64,000 bases of DNA from Salinilacustrithrix flava (GTDB lineage: Bacteria > Actinomycetota > Acidimicrobiia > Acidimicrobiales > Salinilacustritrichaceae), in the NCBI RefSeq assembly GCF_041228405.1, contig NZ_CP133888.1, positions 248,001-312,000 on the forward strand. The letters are read 5' to 3'. Positions 41,099 to 49,309 of this stretch are shown in pieces (the stretch's first letter is position 1; each line of letters starts with the position of its first letter). A program made the translations under genes and the position numbers. Below the pieces are notes generated by a model. That model saw nothing but the letters and a program-made list of their open reading frames with translations. It was not told the origin of the DNA and made no database searches.

Positions 41099-43846
41099 AT
41101 GGTGATCGACGGCCTCCACTCCGACAACCCCCGCCACGACGGGTACGTCAACCAGCTGCCCGACATCGATCCCGGCGAGACCAGCGAGTGGCTCGACAGC
41201 CTCGAGGCGGTCGTGGACACCCACGGCAAGACCCGGGCCCGCTTCCTCATCTCCAAGCTGCTGTCGCGGGCCAACGAGCTGCAGGTCGGTTCCCCGGCCG
41301 CCATCTCGACGCCGTACGTCAACACCATCCCCCCCGAGCGCGAGCCCTGGTTCCCCGGCGACGAGCACGTGGAGCGCCGCATCCGCGCCTACATCCGCTG
41401 GAACGCGGCGGCCATGGTGGTGCGGGCCAACAAGAAGGCCGACGGCATCGGCGGCCACCTCGCCACGTTCGCCTCCTCGGCGGCGCTGTACGAGGTCGGC
41501 TTCAACCACTTCTTCCGCGGCAAGGAGGACGGCACCCCCGGCGACCACGTCTACTTCCAGGGCCACGCGGCCCCGGGCATCTACGCCCGGGCGTTCCTCG
41601 AGGGCCGCCTCAGCGAGAACCAGCTCGACCACTTCCGCATGGAGGTCGGCGGCGAGGGCATCCCCAGCTACCCCCACCCCCGCCTGATGCCGGACTTCTG
41701 GGAGTACCCGACGGTCTCCATGGGCCTCGGGCCGATCAACTCGATCTACCAGGCCAGGTTCCTCAAGTACCTGACCAACCGGCGCGTCGACGACACGACC
41801 GACAGCAAGGTGTGGTGCTTCATCGGCGACGGCGAGACCGACGAGCCCGAGACCCTCGGCTCCATCTCGCTCGCCTCCCGCGAGGGCCTCGACAACCTCA
41901 TCTGGGTCGTCAACTGCAACCTGCAGCGCCTCGACGGGCCCGTGCGCGGCAACGGCAAGATCATCCAGGAGCTCGAGGCCGTGTTCCGCGGCGCGGGCTG
42001 GAACGTCATCAAGGTCGTGTGGGGCTCGAAGTGGGACGAGCTGCTCCAGCGCGACGTCGACGGCGTGCTGCTCAACAAGATGAACACCACCGTCGACGGC
42101 CAGTTCCAGCGCTACGCGGTCGAGGACGGCGACTACATCCGCGACGACTTCTTCGGCCCCGACCCCCGCCTGCGCAAGATCGTCGAGCACCTCTCCGACG
42201 AGGAGCTGCGCAACCTGCCCCGCGGCGGCCACGACTACAAGAAGCTCTACGCCGCCTACAAGGCCGCCACCGAGGCCAACGGCCGGCCCACGGTCATCCT
42301 GGCCAAGACGATCAAGGGCTGGACGCTCGGCCCCGACGTCGAGGGGCGCAACGCGACCCACCAGATCAAGAAGATGACCAAGGACCAGCTGCGCACCCTG
42401 CGCGACCGGCTCCACCTGCAGGAGGAGGTACCCGACTCGGACCTCGACTCCGACCTGCCGCCCTACATCTCGCTGCAGGAGGGCACGCCCGAGCACGAGT
42501 ACTTCCACGCCCGGCTCAAGGCCCTCGACGGCCCGCTCCCCTCCCGTCCGGTGCCGCCGCGCAAGGGCATCACCCTCCCCGACGACAAGGTCTACGAGGA
42601 GCTGCTGGTCGGGTCGGGCAAGCAGGAGGCCGCCACGACCATGGGCTTCACCCGCCTGCTGCGGAACATGGCCCGGGACGACGACTTCGGCGAGCGCGTC
42701 GTGCCGATCGTGCCCGACGAGGCCCGCACCTTCGGCATGGACAGCCTGTTCCGTGAGATCAAGATCTACGCCAGCCGCGGCCAGCTCTACGAGCCCGTCG
42801 ACCACGACCTGCTGCTCTCCTACACCGAGGGCAAGGACGGCCAGATCCTCGAGGAGGGCATCACCGAGGCCGGCTCCATGGCCAGCTTCACCGCCGCGGG
42901 CACCGCGCACTCCAACCGGGGCGTGCCGATGGTGCCCTTCTACATCTTCTATTCGATGTTCGGCTTCCAGCGGGTCGGCGACCTCATCTGGGCCGCCGCC
43001 GACGCCCGCGCACGCGGCTTCCTGCTCGGCGCCACGGCCGGTCGCACCACGCTCACCGGCGAGGGCCTCCAGCACCAGGACGGCCACTCGCTGCTGCTCG
43101 CCTCCACCGTCCCGACCGTCGAGGCCTACGACCCCGCCTTCGCCTACGAGGTCGCCCTCATCATGAAGGCCGGCCTCGAGCGCATGTACGGGCCCGACAC
43201 GCCCGACGCCGAGCGCGACGTCATGTACTACCTGACGCTCTACAACGAGACGTACCCCATGCCGGCGCTGCCCGAGGACCGCGCCGAGGAGATCTCCCAG
43301 GGCGCGGTCGAGGGCATGTACCGCTTCCACGACGCCCCCGAGGGTCCGTCCAAGCGGGCGAGCATCCTGTTCTCCGGTCCGATGTGGCAGGCCGCCGTCG
43401 CCGCCCGCGACGAGCTCGCCGAGCGCTGGGACGTCGCTGCCGACCTGTGGTCGGTGACCTCCTACAAGAAGCTCCGCGAGGACGCCCTCGCCGCCGAGCG
43501 CCACAACCGGCTCCACCCGAGCGGCGACGCCCGGGCCGCCATGGTCACCGAACGCCTCGCCGACACCGACGGCCCCGTCGTCGCCGTCAGCGACAACATG
43601 TGCGCGGTCCCCGACCAGGTCGCCCGGTGGGTCGGCCGGCCCTACACCTCGCTCGGCACCGACGGCTTCGGCCGCTCCGACACCCGCGAGGCCCTGCGCT
43701 CGTTCTTCGAGGTCGACGCCCCCCACGTCGTCGTCGCCGTCCTCGCCTCGCTCTGCGCCCAGGGCCAGGTCGACGCCTCCACGGTGGCCGAGGCCATCGA
43801 GGCCCACGACATCGACCCCGAGCTCACGCCCCCCTGGACCCGCTGA
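41099..43846 (+). CDS. aceE: Pyruvate dehydrogenase E1, homodimeric type
   Basis: 915 residues, the usual AceE length. The thiamine-diphosphate motif 'GDGETDEPETLG' lies near residue 242 and is followed by the 'VNCNLQRLDGPVRGNGK' block that binds the cofactor. The transketolase-like C-terminal half has 'GTAHSNRGVPMVPFYIFYSM' and 'EGLQHQDGHSLL'. It decarboxylates pyruvate and loads acetyl groups on E2. E2 and E3 genes are not in the window. The ATG at 41099 begins 56 bp from the divergent RNase H gene. Confidence 0.96.
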   Translation: MVIDGLHSDNPRHDGYVNQLPDIDPGETSEWLDSLEAVVDTHGKTRARFLISKLLSRANELQVGSPAAISTPYVNTIPPEREPWFPGDEHVERRIRAYIRWNAAAMVVRANKKADGIGGHLATFASSAALYEVGFNHFFRGKEDGTPGDHVYFQGHAAPGIYARAFLEGRLSENQLDHFRMEVGGEGIPSYPHPRLMPDFWEYPTVSMGLGPINSIYQARFLKYLTNRRVDDTTDSKVWCFIGDGETDEPETLGSISLASREGLDNLIWVVNCNLQRLDGPVRGNGKIIQELEAVFRGAGWNVIKVVWGSKWDELLQRDVDGVLLNKMNTTVDGQFQRYAVEDGDYIRDDFFGPDPRLRKIVEHLSDEELRNLPRGGHDYKKLYAAYKAATEANGRPTVILAKTIKGWTLGPDVEGRNATHQIKKMTKDQLRTLRDRLHLQEEVPDSDLDSDLPPYISLQEGTPEHEYFHARLKALDGPLPSRPVPPRKGITLPDDKVYEELLVGSGKQEAATTMGFTRLLRNMARDDDFGERVVPIVPDEARTFGMDSLFREIKIYASRGQLYEPVDHDLLLSYTEGKDGQILEEGITEAGSMASFTAAGTAHSNRGVPMVPFYIFYSMFGFQRVGDLIWAAADARARGFLLGATAGRTTLTGEGLQHQDGHSLLLASTVPTVEAYDPAFAYEVALIMKAGLERMYGPDTPDAERDVMYYLTLYNETYPMPALPEDRAEEISQGAVEGMYRFHDAPEGPSKRASILFSGPMWQAAVAARDELAERWDVAADLWSVTSYKKLREDALAAERHNRLHPSGDARAAMVTERLADTDGPVVAVSDNMCAVPDQVARWVGRPYTSLGTDGFGRSDTREALRSFFEVDAPHVVVAVLASLCAQGQVDASTVAEAIEAHDIDPELTPPWTR

Positions 43847-43900
43847 TCCGTTCTGGGACGCGGTGCGCGCCTCCGAGGCGTGTGCCGCGGCCCCGAACGC

Positions 43901-45109
43901 TCAGATCCCGCGCAGCGCTCGCACGTCCTCGCTGACCGCCACCTCGCCGCCGGCGGCGTAGGTCGCGGCGTTGGCGGCGATGGCGGGTGGGTCGTAGCGG
44001 TAGCTGGCCATCACGCCCCAGGACCGGGCGAGGCCGTAGTCCTCGGTGTTGGCCCGCCAGTGGACGGCGTCGACGAGGGCGCCGTTGCTGAGGTGGAAGT
44101 TGGCGACCGGGTCGGGGACCCGCCCGTCCACCCGCGTCGACAGGTAGCGGGCCGTGGCGGCCAGCACCTCGTCCCGGACGCCCGAGTCGTCACCGTCGAG
44201 CCAGCTGCGGTCGTCGAGCTCGGCGCGCGTGGCCTCGTCGAGGTCGAGCGCCGCGGTGCGCAGGGTCGGGATCGGCGACAGCGTCACGAAGCGCTCGAGG
44301 TGCGGCAGCTCCCGCTGGAGCTCGCGCACCACCGTCTTGATCAGCTCGGTGCCGAGGTGGATGCCGGCCAGACCCCGCTGGCAGGACGTGATGGAGTAGA
44401 AGACCGCGGTGTCGGCGTCCTCGGCATCGCAGGTGGGCGCCTCCCGGTCGAGCAGCTCGGCCAGGCTCGTGGGCGGGCCGGCCACGAGCGCGATCTCGAC
44501 GAACACCACCGGTTCGTCGGGCATGGCCGGGTGGAGGAAGGCGAAGCAGCGGCGGTCGGCGTCGAGGCGGTCGCGCAGGTCCTCCCAGCCGTCCATCTCG
44601 TGCACGGCCTCGTACAGGATCAGCTTCTCCAGCAGGCGGGCCGGGGACCCCCACGTGATCCGCTCGAGCTCGAGGAGGCCCACGTCGAAGACCGTGGCCA
44701 GGTGGCCGTCGAGCTCGGCCTCGACCAGGGGCAGCTCGCCCCGGGCCAGGTGCCGCAGGTCGGCGCGCAGGTCCACCAGCAGCTTCACGCCGCCGTCGAG
44801 GCCGGTGAGGAGGTGGAGCAGGTCGGAGAACCTCGGCGTCAGCGCTCGCCGGAGGGCCACCTGGGCGGCGGGGTCGGACGGATCCTCGAGCAGGGCCTCG
44901 GCGGCGCGCCGGGCGACGTCCTCGTCGACCCCGAGGTGAGCCGCCGCCCGCCGCAGGAACCCGGCCCGGCCGCCGTCGTCGAGGTGCCGGTAGACCTGGG
45001 CCAGGCGGGCGAGCTCCTGGCGCTGGGTCGAGGTGTCCCGCACCGGCAGGACGCGCTCGATGCTGTCGTACAGGTCCTGCCAGGTGTCATCGGTCAGGTC
45101 CCCGGCCAT
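43901..45109 (-). CDS. Malonyl-CoA decarboxylase
   Basis: 402 residues from the ATG at 45107-45109. The family core is clear: 'ITWGSPARLLEKLILYEAVH', 'RRCFAFLHPAMPDEPVVFVE', 'VFYSITSCQRGLAGIHLGTE', 'FVTLSPIPTLR', and the C-terminal 'VANFHLSNGALVDAVHWRAN' with catalytic His/Ser region. It converts malonyl-CoA to acetyl-CoA and CO2 and so balances fatty acid synthesis. It converges with aceE (54-bp gap) and is divergent from the HhH-GPD gene (24-bp gap). Confidence 0.93.
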   Translation of the reverse strand: MAGDLTDDTWQDLYDSIERVLPVRDTSTQRQELARLAQVYRHLDDGGRAGFLRRAAAHLGVDEDVARRAAEALLEDPSDPAAQVALRRALTPRFSDLLHLLTGLDGGVKLLVDLRADLRHLARGELPLVEAELDGHLATVFDVGLLELERITWGSPARLLEKLILYEAVHEMDGWEDLRDRLDADRRCFAFLHPAMPDEPVVFVEIALVAGPPTSLAELLDREAPTCDAEDADTAVFYSITSCQRGLAGIHLGTELIKTVVRELQRELPHLERFVTLSPIPTLRTAALDLDEATRAELDDRSWLDGDDSGVRDEVLAATARYLSTRVDGRVPDPVANFHLSNGALVDAVHWRANTEDYGLARSWGVMASYRYDPPAIAANAATYAAGGEVAVSEDVRALRGI

Positions 45110-45133
45110 GGATCCGGATCGTAGGCTCGGTCC

Positions 45134-45712
45134 ATGGTGACGCCCCAGATCCCGATCACCGGGAACCCCGACGCCGACCAGCTCCTCGTGGACGACCCGC
45201 TGGCGCTGCTGCTCGGGATGCTGCTCGACCAGCAGGTGCCGATGGAGTGGGCCTTCACCGGTCCGTTCACGCTGCGCGAGCGCCTCGGCCACCTCGACCC
45301 GCAGCGCATCGCCGCCATGCCGGTCGAGGAGTTCGTGGACGTCTGCCGGGAGAAGCCGGCCATCCACCGCTTCCCCAAGTCCATGGGCGAGCGCATCCAC
45401 GGCGCGTGCGAGCACGTGGTCGAGACCTACGACGGGCACGCCGAGCGGATCTGGACCGAGGCCGACGACGCCAGGGACCTCTACACCCGGTTGCGCGAGG
45501 TGCCCGGCTACGGCGAGGAGAAGACGAAGATCTTCGTGGCCATCCTGGCCAAGCGCCTCGGCATCCGACCCGACGGCTGGGAGGAGGTGGCCGGCCCGTT
45601 CGCCGACGACACGCCCCGCTCGGTCGCCGACGTGGCCTCCGAGGAGTCCCTCATGGAGGTCCGCCGCTGGAAGAAGGCCCAGAAGGCGGCCAAGAAGTCG
45701 AAGGCTGACTAA
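45134..45712 (+). CDS. HhH-GPD-type protein (TIGR03252-like)
   Basis: 192 residues. The start 'ITGNPDADQLLVDDPLALLL' and 'GMLLDQQVPMEWAFTGPFTL' and the helix-hairpin-helix 'REVPGYGEEKTKIFVAILAK' are those of an actinobacterial branch of the HhH-GPD base-excision superfamily. The catalytic Lys/Asp of true glycosylases is not evident to me. The ATG follows TAGGCT (45122-45127) by six bases, a leaderless-type promoter. Its last 4 bp overlap the convergent hydrolase gene. A DNA repair role is likely but unproven. Confidence 0.85.
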   Translation: MVTPQIPITGNPDADQLLVDDPLALLLGMLLDQQVPMEWAFTGPFTLRERLGHLDPQRIAAMPVEEFVDVCREKPAIHRFPKSMGERIHGACEHVVETYDGHAERIWTEADDARDLYTRLREVPGYGEEKTKIFVAILAKRLGIRPDGWEEVAGPFADDTPRSVADVASEESLMEVRRWKKAQKAAKKSKAD

Positions 45713-46473
45713 GCCGTTCGCGGGACGGCGGAGTTGCGCTGGCGGTCGAGCCAGCCGAGGAGGATGGCCATGGCCCGCGGGTCGTGGCGCAGCCGGTGGC
45801 CGGCCGCCTCGAGCAGCCGCAGCTCGGCGGCGGTGTGCGCGTCGGCGATGACCCGGGCGTCGAAGTCCGGCACCAGGTCGTCCGCCGAGCCGTGGACCAC
45901 GAGCAGGGGCCGGGGCCGCAGCCGCTGGGCGCCGTCGACGGCCTTCGTGAGCCGCATCTCGCGCGACCACCCGTCGAGCAGCCCGGTGGTGGCGTCGGCG
46001 TGGACGATGCCGACCTCCCGCGCGTGCTCGTGCAGCTGTCGGGGGTTGGTGGCCCAGTCGTCGAAGTCGGCGGGTGCGGCGAGGGCCGCGACCCCCTGGA
46101 TGTCGGTGTCGTCGGCGCCGGCGCAGATCGCGAGCGCGCCGCCCGTCCCGAACCCGATCAGCCAGACGCCGCTGACCCGGGCGGTGGATCGCACGTGATC
46201 GACCGCGGCGTGGATGTCGTTCTTCCACCCCTTGATCGAGAACGCGCCCTGGCTGCCCGCCATCCCCCGCAGGCACGGTGAGAAGGCGACGAAGCCCATG
46301 TCGTCGGCGATGCGGTCGGCCAGCTCGGCCATCGCCGACACGGCGCCGGCGGTGCCGGCCGGACCCGACGGGTAGCCGTGGACGATGACGACCGCAGGAC
46401 GAGCAGGCCCCGAGTCGAGCGCGCCGGCGAGGTGTCCGACCAGGGTCAGGGAGCCGGAGCCGAAGTGCTCCAC
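45709..46473 (-). CDS. Alpha/beta hydrolase-fold protein lacking the usual Ser nucleophile
   Basis: 254 residues from the GTG at 46471-46473. The hydrolase fold shows 'VVIVHGYPSGPAGTAGAVS', 'ADDMGFVAFSPCLRGMAGSQ', the elbow 'LIGFGTGGALAICAG' and the late 'LLVVHGSADDLVPDFDARVI' and 'LEAAGHR' with Asp and His. At the elbow the G-x-S-x-G Ser is replaced by Gly (GFGTGG), so normal esterase chemistry is unlikely unless the adjacent Thr serves. It follows the 71-aa Cys protein by 17 bp. Confidence 0.8.
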   Translation of the reverse strand: MEHFGSGSLTLVGHLAGALDSGPARPAVVIVHGYPSGPAGTAGAVSAMAELADRIADDMGFVAFSPCLRGMAGSQGAFSIKGWKNDIHAAVDHVRSTARVSGVWLIGFGTGGALAICAGADDTDIQGVAALAAPADFDDWATNPRQLHEHAREVGIVHADATTGLLDGWSREMRLTKAVDGAQRLRPRPLLVVHGSADDLVPDFDARVIADAHTAAELRLLEAAGHRLRHDPRAMAILLGWLDRQRNSAVPRTA

Positions 46474-46490
46474 GGGGCGGGCGGCGTTGC

Positions 46491-46706
46491 TCAGTCGGCG
46501 CTCTTGGCTGCGCAGGCCGGGCAGACCTTGTAGCCGCGGTTGCGGGCCTCGACGCTCGTGTCGGGACCGAAGGTCAGCCACGACTCGGCCGCGGCGATGT
46601 CGTCGAGCACGGCCTTGTCGCAGACGTTGTCCTGGTCGTGGACGACGAAGGAGCGCTTGTCGCCCAGCCACCGGTGCTCTTCGATCCGAACGAGGCGATC
46701 AGACAT
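46491..46706 (-). CDS. Small conserved protein with C-terminal CPAC motif
   Basis: 71 residues from the ATG at 46704-46706. It reads 'HRWLGDKRSFVVHDQDNVCD', 'LDDIAAAESWLTFGPDTSVE' and ends 'GYKVCPACAAKSAD'. The CPAC pair with the inner Cys may bind zinc or be redox active. TATCGT lies seven bases before the ATG, so a leaderless transcript is possible. Further upstream is a hairpin (46728-46759) and a putative leader peptide (46879-46923). Function is unknown; it is operonic with the hydrolase-fold gene. Confidence 0.7.
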   Translation of the reverse strand: MSDRLVRIEEHRWLGDKRSFVVHDQDNVCDKAVLDDIAAAESWLTFGPDTSVEARNRGYKVCPACAAKSAD

Positions 46707-46727
46707 GCCGGGCACGATACGCGGGAC

Positions 46728-46759
46728 GGGGAGGCGCCGGGCAATGCCAGCACCTCCCC
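46728..46759 (-). terminator. Hairpin in the leader of the Cys-protein gene (attenuator candidate)
   Basis: GGGGAGGCGC (46728-46737) pairs with GCACCTCCCC (46750-46759) over ten positions including one G-T, with a 12-base loop. It lies 22 bp before the coding start. It could terminate early transcripts or hide the start region. Confidence 0.4.
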
Positions 46760-46878
46760 GTTCCAGTTCTTCAGGACCGAGCGATCGTTGTGGTGTGCAC
46801 CGGGTGGGACCAGCTCCCGGCCGATTCGCTCGGCGGTGGCTCGGTGGGATTCCACCAAGTCGGTCCGAGAGGACTGAC

Positions 46879-46923
46879 CTAGCGGCCAGCCACCTCCAGG
46901 GTCCCAAGACGATTGTCGTACAT
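46879..46923 (-). CDS. Putative leader peptide upstream of the Cys-protein operon
   Basis: A 14-codon frame, 'MYDNRLGTLEVAGR' then TAG, starts with ATG at 46921-46923; a GTG four codons earlier (46935) is an alternative. GGGAGG stands just upstream, a stronger ribosome site than most genes here have, and TAGCAT (46957-46962 on the minus strand) is a fitting -10. About 170 nt with hairpins separate it from the 71-aa gene. The peptide composition is balanced and shows no run of one amino acid. Confidence 0.4.
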   Translation of the reverse strand: MYDNRLGTLEVAGR

Positions 46924-47003
46924 GTGTTGGACCACCTCCCTTCTCTGGTGCCGAAGATGCTAGCCCCGTCGCGCCGCTCGCGGATCGCGCCTTTCCGGAC
47001 CGC

Positions 47004-47453
47004 TCAGAGCTCCGGCGGCGGCACCGCTGGGCCGACCGCACCGATCTCCACCAGGTGGCCGAGCAGCAGGTCCAGCACCTCGTAGACGGCGTCGTCGGTG
47101 ACCTCCATGCCGACCTCGTCGGCTCGGCCGAGCACCACCGCGACGGCCTCGTCGTCGGCCACCACGACCGGGGCGCGCTCGACGTCGTGCTCCAGCTCCT
47201 CGCCCGGCATGGCGCTCAGACCCCGGGTCCGCAGGTGCTGGAGCGAGAACTGGATGAGCTGCTTGACCTCGTCCATGGTGAGGCCCATCGCGGATTCCAC
47301 GCTGAGGTTCTCGGCGACGTGGATGACGGCCTCGTCCATGTCGAACACCGTCGTCGTCGGCGTGTGGCCCAGCCGGAAGGTCTCGGAGCCGACGAACGCC
47401 GCAGCGATGGCGAAGATCAGCAGCGCACCGACGATCGCGAAGACGAGGACCAC
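47004..47453 (-). CDS. Hypothetical membrane-anchored protein
   Basis: 149 residues. One N-terminal membrane helix ('VLVFAIVGALLIFAIAAAFV') is followed by 'GSETFRLGHTPTTTVFDMDE' and a soluble acidic region with 'VESAMGLTMDEVKQLIQFSL'. The ending is Pro-rich. It resembles hypothetical proteins conserved in Acidimicrobiia; no function is known to me. It lies 41 bp after the stop of the anti-sigma-type gene on the same strand and may share its transcript. Confidence 0.7.
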   Translation of the reverse strand: MVLVFAIVGALLIFAIAAAFVGSETFRLGHTPTTTVFDMDEAVIHVAENLSVESAMGLTMDEVKQLIQFSLQHLRTRGLSAMPGEELEHDVERAPVVVADDEAVAVVLGRADEVGMEVTDDAVYEVLDLLLGHLVEIGAVGPAVPPPEL

Positions 47454-47494
47454 GTCGGCACGCTAGCGACGCGGTCCCCGTCCACCCTGGTCGA

Positions 47495-48523
47495 TCAGGG
47501 CACGACGACGGTGTAGGACCGGGCGGTGATGCGGTCGCCCTCGATCGCGACGATCGTGGCGACGTGGGTGCCGGCACCGCCCAACGCCTCCTCGCCGAGG
47601 ACCAGCTCGCCACCGGCGAGGACGCGCTCCGGCTCGTCGCCGTCCACCCAGAGCCAGGTGTCCGCGGTGTCCGAGACGAGGACCTCGAGCGGAGCGGCCA
47701 GCGTCGTCCCGGACGACCGGGCGTAGTCGGGGTCCAGCTCGACCTGCGGGCCGGCGAGGGCGAAGTGCACGCCGGTGCCGGTCACGACGACCGGATAGCT
47801 CGCGGTCTCGATCATGCCCTCTCGCTGGACGTCGCCGGAGAAGGTCACGACGTGGAACACCCCGGACGCCGCCTCGATGACCTCGACCTCGCGGGCGATG
47901 CCGTCGGCGGCGAAGGTGGCTGCACCCTCGGCCAGACCACTGGCGAGCTCCTCGAACCCCGCTCGGTCCAGATCGGCCCGGGTCTGCTCGTCGAACAGGT
48001 CGTAGGCCGCGTCCATGTCACCTGCGCCGAGGGCGTCGATCCAGGCCACCGCGGTCTGCTCCGCCTCGGCGGCGAGCTCGTCACCGGGCACGACCGAGGT
48101 CGTGGTCTCCGGCGGTGCCGTGGTGTCGGTGTTGGCATCGTCCTCGGCCGGAGGCGGCGACACGTCGGGTTCGCTGGTCTCGGGCGCCTCGGTGAGGTCG
48201 TCGGCCACATCGAGCTGGGACTCGTCGTCACCGCCCCCGCGGAGGACGGACACACCGACCACCAGGGCGACGACCACCGCCACGGCGGCGACGAGGGCGA
48301 GCATCGGGGTCCGGTTGCGCTGGGCGGCGCGCTGCGCCGCCGGGGAGTCCTGCAGGTCGACCACGGTGGCCTCCTCTTCCTGTGCATCGGTGGGGGGATC
48401 GTCGGTGTCGGTGCCGCCGTCGCCGAGGCGCGCCTCGAGCGCGGCCCAGAAGTCCGGGGCGTGGTCGGGCACGTCGAGGCGGCGCAGGGCGTCACCGACG
48501 AGGGTGTCTCGGGGCTCGTTCAT
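47495..48523 (-). CDS. Putative anti-sigma factor / membrane-anchored regulator
   Basis: 342 residues. A cytosolic head of about 75 residues ('DTLVGDALRRLDVPDHAPDF', 'WAALEARLGD') precedes one membrane helix ('MLALVAAVAVVVALVVGVSV'). The outside part has an acidic Thr/Pro-rich stalk and a beta-rich domain ('DELAAEAEQTAVAWIDALGA'). The start overlaps the ECF sigma gene by 4 bp (ATGA), the normal arrangement of a sigma/anti-sigma pair. No zinc-type anti-sigma motif is visible, so the anti-sigma role is inferred from topology and position. Confidence 0.7.
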   Translation of the reverse strand: MNEPRDTLVGDALRRLDVPDHAPDFWAALEARLGDGGTDTDDPPTDAQEEEATVVDLQDSPAAQRAAQRNRTPMLALVAAVAVVVALVVGVSVLRGGGDDESQLDVADDLTEAPETSEPDVSPPPAEDDANTDTTAPPETTTSVVPGDELAAEAEQTAVAWIDALGAGDMDAAYDLFDEQTRADLDRAGFEELASGLAEGAATFAADGIAREVEVIEAASGVFHVVTFSGDVQREGMIETASYPVVVTGTGVHFALAGPQVELDPDYARSSGTTLAAPLEVLVSDTADTWLWVDGDEPERVLAGGELVLGEEALGGAGTHVATIVAIEGDRITARSYTVVVP

Positions 48524-49110
48524 CGGATCTCTCCATGCCGATCGGAGCGGGTGGGGTCGAGCACGGCGCGCAGAGCGCGGCGCCCGCGGTGGAGGCGGCT
48601 GGCGACGGTGCCGGCCGGGATGCCGAGCACGTGCCCGGCCTCCTCGTAGCTGTGGCCGTCGCGGTCGACGAGGACCAGTGCGGCCGCGGTCTCGGGGTCG
48701 AGGCCGGCGAGGGCCTGCTCGAGGGCGAGGCGCTCGTCGACGTCGCCCTGGGGACGACCGGGGGCAGGCGGTTCGGCGTCGTCGGTGAGGCCGACGACCT
48801 CGCGCCGGCGCCGGACGTGATCCAGGCAGGACCGGTAGACGATGCGGTGCAGCCAGGTGCTGAAGCGGGCGTCGCCCCGGAACCGGTCGAGGTTGCGGTA
48901 CGCCTTCAGGTAGGCGTCCTGCAGGACATCGTCCATGGCGGCCCGGTCGCGAAGCACCGACCAGGCCAGGGCCCGCATCTGGTCGTCGTGGCGTCGCAGG
49001 AGGGTGGTGAAGGCGGCGTGGTCGCCGAGGCGGGCGGCCTCGACGAGGCGCTCGTCACGGGCGTCCCGCCGGCGGGGTCTGCCCACGAGTGGGTCGTCGG
49101 TCATCTGCAT
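48520..49110 (-). CDS. ECF-family RNA polymerase sigma factor
   Basis: 196 residues from the ATG at 49108-49110 (a second ATG two codons later). Region 2 is 'AFTTLLRRHDDQMRALAWSV' to 'DVLQDAYLKAYRNLDRFRGD', with 'FSTWLHRIVYRSCLDHVRRR'. Region 4 is 'LDPETAAALVLVDRDGHSYE' to 'EAGHVLGIPAGTVASRLHRG'. It directs RNA polymerase to a small stress regulon. GATTCGTCG repeats in the upstream gap (49171-49226) may be its own control region. It is coupled to the membrane regulator by a 4-bp overlap. Confidence 0.92.
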   Translation of the reverse strand: MQMTDDPLVGRPRRRDARDERLVEAARLGDHAAFTTLLRRHDDQMRALAWSVLRDRAAMDDVLQDAYLKAYRNLDRFRGDARFSTWLHRIVYRSCLDHVRRRREVVGLTDDAEPPAPGRPQGDVDERLALEQALAGLDPETAAALVLVDRDGHSYEEAGHVLGIPAGTVASRLHRGRRALRAVLDPTRSDRHGEIR

Positions 49111-49170
49111 CACCCCTTGGACGTCGCGGAGCCCGGGATCCTTCACGACTTGTCCGAAAGAGTGGGGGAC

Positions 49171-49226
49171 GATTCGTCGGCGATTCGTCGGCTTTACAGA
49201 ACCACGCACCGATTCGTCGACGAATC
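49171..49226. promoter_or_regulatory. Three GATTCGTCG boxes, one in a 16-bp palindrome
   Basis: GATTCGTCGG at 49171, GATTCGTCG at 49182 and the perfect palindrome GATTCGTCGACGAATC at 49211-49226 lie in the gap upstream of the ECF sigma gene. This suggests an operator or activator site for autoregulation. Confidence 0.55.
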
Positions 49227-49247
49227 GCCGCCCAGTGCCCAGACGCG

Positions 49248-49276
49248 CCGAGGGGGCGCCGTCGGCGCCCCCTCGG
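49248..49276 (-). terminator. Terminator of the acyl-CoA dehydrogenase gene
   Basis: A 13-bp perfect GC-rich stem (CCGAGGGGGCGCC / GGCGCCCCCTCGG) with loop GTC lies about 34 bp past the stop at 49310 on the minus strand. Confidence 0.7.
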
Positions 49277-49309
49277 TCAGCTCTCGCAGCGGCCCGGCGG
49301 GCCGATCGG

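Noticed and set aside
38194..41382. A single open frame of over 1000 codons on the minus strand
   Set aside because: It fuses hyuA with out-of-frame translation of the RNase H-SLOG gene; only the part from 40,002 down is protein-like in this frame.
41054..43807. A 917-codon open frame antisense to aceE
   Set aside because: It is the shadow of a high-GC gene with strong codon bias; the composition is Gly/Val/Asp-rich repeats with no domain.
46801..46812. T-box-like GGGTGGGACC on the plus strand
   Set aside because: No plus-strand gene follows, and the specifier and terminator parts are missing.
47564..48649. Plus-strand frame of 361 codons over the anti-sigma gene
   Set aside because: It is a complement shadow; the minus-strand frame has a membrane helix, a stalk and a coupled sigma gene.
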